The translations under genes and the position numbers were made by a program. The notes beneath the pieces were generated by a model. The model had not been told where the DNA came from, made no database searches, and was given only the letters and a program-made list of their open reading frames with translations. A stretch of DNA of 64,000 bases from DATJHM01 sp963777355 (GTDB taxonomy: Bacteria; Chloroflexota; Ktedonobacteria; Ktedonobacterales; Ktedonobacteraceae), in assembly GCA_963777355.1 (NCBI GenBank), contig CAVZQK010000006.1:1-64000 (forward strand), in the 5' to 3' direction. Of the stretch, positions 63,515 through 64,000 are shown piece by piece; the first letter of the stretch is position 1; every line of letters starts with the position of its first letter.

Positions 63515-64000
63515 TTACTTGGAGCCCCAAACATCCCTGGCTACGCGTGCCACAAGCTCCAGCTTCTGCTGCTGATCCTCGAATGAGATGCTATTTCCCT
63601 CCATCGTAGAGGCAAAACCACATTGGGGACTGAGCGCAAGACGTTCTAAGGGGATAAAATTGGCCGCCTCTTCGATTCGTTGGCGCAGACCCTGGTCGCT
63701 TTCAAGTTGTGGCTTCTTCGTCGTCACAAGACCCAGCACGACAAAACGATCTTCCGGCACATGCCGTAGTGGTTCAAATCCGCCTGAACGTGAGTCATCA
63801 TATTCGAGCAGGAAACGTTGAAAGTTCGTGTTGGAAAATATGCGAGCAATCGGCTCATAATCCCCGCTGGCATAAAATTTGCTCTGGTTATTCCCACGAC
63901 AGATATGAATCGCAAATGTGATGCCGGGATGGTTGCTGATAATCGCATTGTCCATTTCGATACAAAGATCGATAATTTTATCCGGGTCGTTACCACGCTG
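63515..64000 (-). CDS. MetE-like (cobalamin-independent methionine synthase family) protein, C-terminal part
   Basis: The C-terminal ~161 residues of a UROD/MetE-like TIM barrel; the start lies beyond the right edge. Recognised by HICRGNN, VVLGLVTTKKPQ and LALSPQCGFAS, where the last Cys is the zinc/thiol site of the family. The full enzyme class transfers a methyl group to a thiol; stand-alone members of ~370 residues occur in many bacteria. It ends in front of the 27-bp terminator. Confidence 0.82.
   Translation of the reverse strand, partial: QRGNDPDKIIDLCIEMDNAIISNHPGITFAIHICRGNNQSKFYASGDYEPIARIFSNTNFQRFLLEYDDSRSGGFEPLRHVPEDRFVVLGLVTTKKPQLESDQGLRQRIEEAANFIPLERLALSPQCGFASTMEGNSISFEDQQQKLELVARVARDVWGSK

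Noticed and set aside
63765..63785. tRNA-like GGTTCAAATCC
   Set aside because: The T-loop-like word lies inside the MetE-like coding region and no cloverleaf can be drawn.

Overview
The window looks like chromosomal DNA of a Ktedonobacteria-type member of the Chloroflexota. This is inferred from gene style: Pro-linked Ser/Thr kinases with PQQ propellers, PP2C, pentapeptide-repeat proteins, a GH54 arabinofuranosidase with a CBM42 module, an H-NOX protein, many lipoproteins with unrecognised domains and a free-standing 5S rRNA gene. No 16S rRNA or other phylogenetic marker is present, so the assignment is moderate. GC content is close to 50%, most genes have a clear Shine-Dalgarno (SD), and several sigma-70-type promoters (TTGACA/TATACT) can be read directly.

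Layout. 1-5.2 kb: DUF998 membrane protein (cut by the edge), a CMP/dCMP-type deaminase, an EthD protein, a secreted GH54/CBM42 arabinofuranosidase behind a strong promoter with a direct-repeat operator, and an unknown membrane protein. 5.4-13.8 kb: HAMP-type membrane sensor, an H-NOX haem protein carrying a C-terminal winged helix, PP2C phosphatase, TrmB regulator with a palindromic operator, purA, a TMEM175-like channel and a HAD hydrolase. 13.4-24.4 kb: thioredoxin/DUF4395 operon, protoporphyrinogen oxidase, histidine kinase, WecA/TagO-like transferase, TetR-P450 operon, a lipoprotein pair and a GNAT. 24.6-28.8 kb: NagD-like HAD, LysE exporter behind a leader terminator, housekeeping-like sigma factor and an orphan 5S rRNA. 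29-36.2 kb: pentapeptide protein, Ser/Thr kinase plus PQQ propeller (probably one frameshifted gene), DUF6036 nucleotidyltransferase, TerC with a possible yybP-ykoY-like leader, ChrB-N protein. 36.3-46.5 kb: FTR1/COG4280-like pair, MprF-like synthase plus esterase, TatC, UxaA-like dehydratase, lipoprotein, and a GtrA/GtrB-type pair.

46.5-53.5 kb is a decaying zone: tandem and dispersed repeats, a broken paralogue of the 5.4 kb sensor, a broken DUF4388-like gene, a broken HEAT-like giant gene and a DUF2207 remnant joined tail to tail. 53.6-64 kb resumes normal genes: a kinase with an FRD catalytic loop, methyltransferases, a membrane protein ending in a helix-turn-helix, an FMN alpha-hydroxyacid oxidase, an HTH-HNH protein, a divergent HxlR/SDR pair, a second pentapeptide protein and a MetE-like protein cut by the right edge.

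Two themes cross the window. First, about a dozen genes, including protoporphyrinogen oxidase, P450, SDR and GtrB, are interrupted by what look like single-base length changes, many in short homopolymers. Either the assembly has indel errors or the genome is unusually rich in fresh frameshifts. Second, gene ends are often marked by very long perfect hairpins (19-28 bp) placed between converging genes. The most novel single protein is the H-NOX domain fused to a PadR-like winged helix, apparently a one-component gas-responsive regulator.
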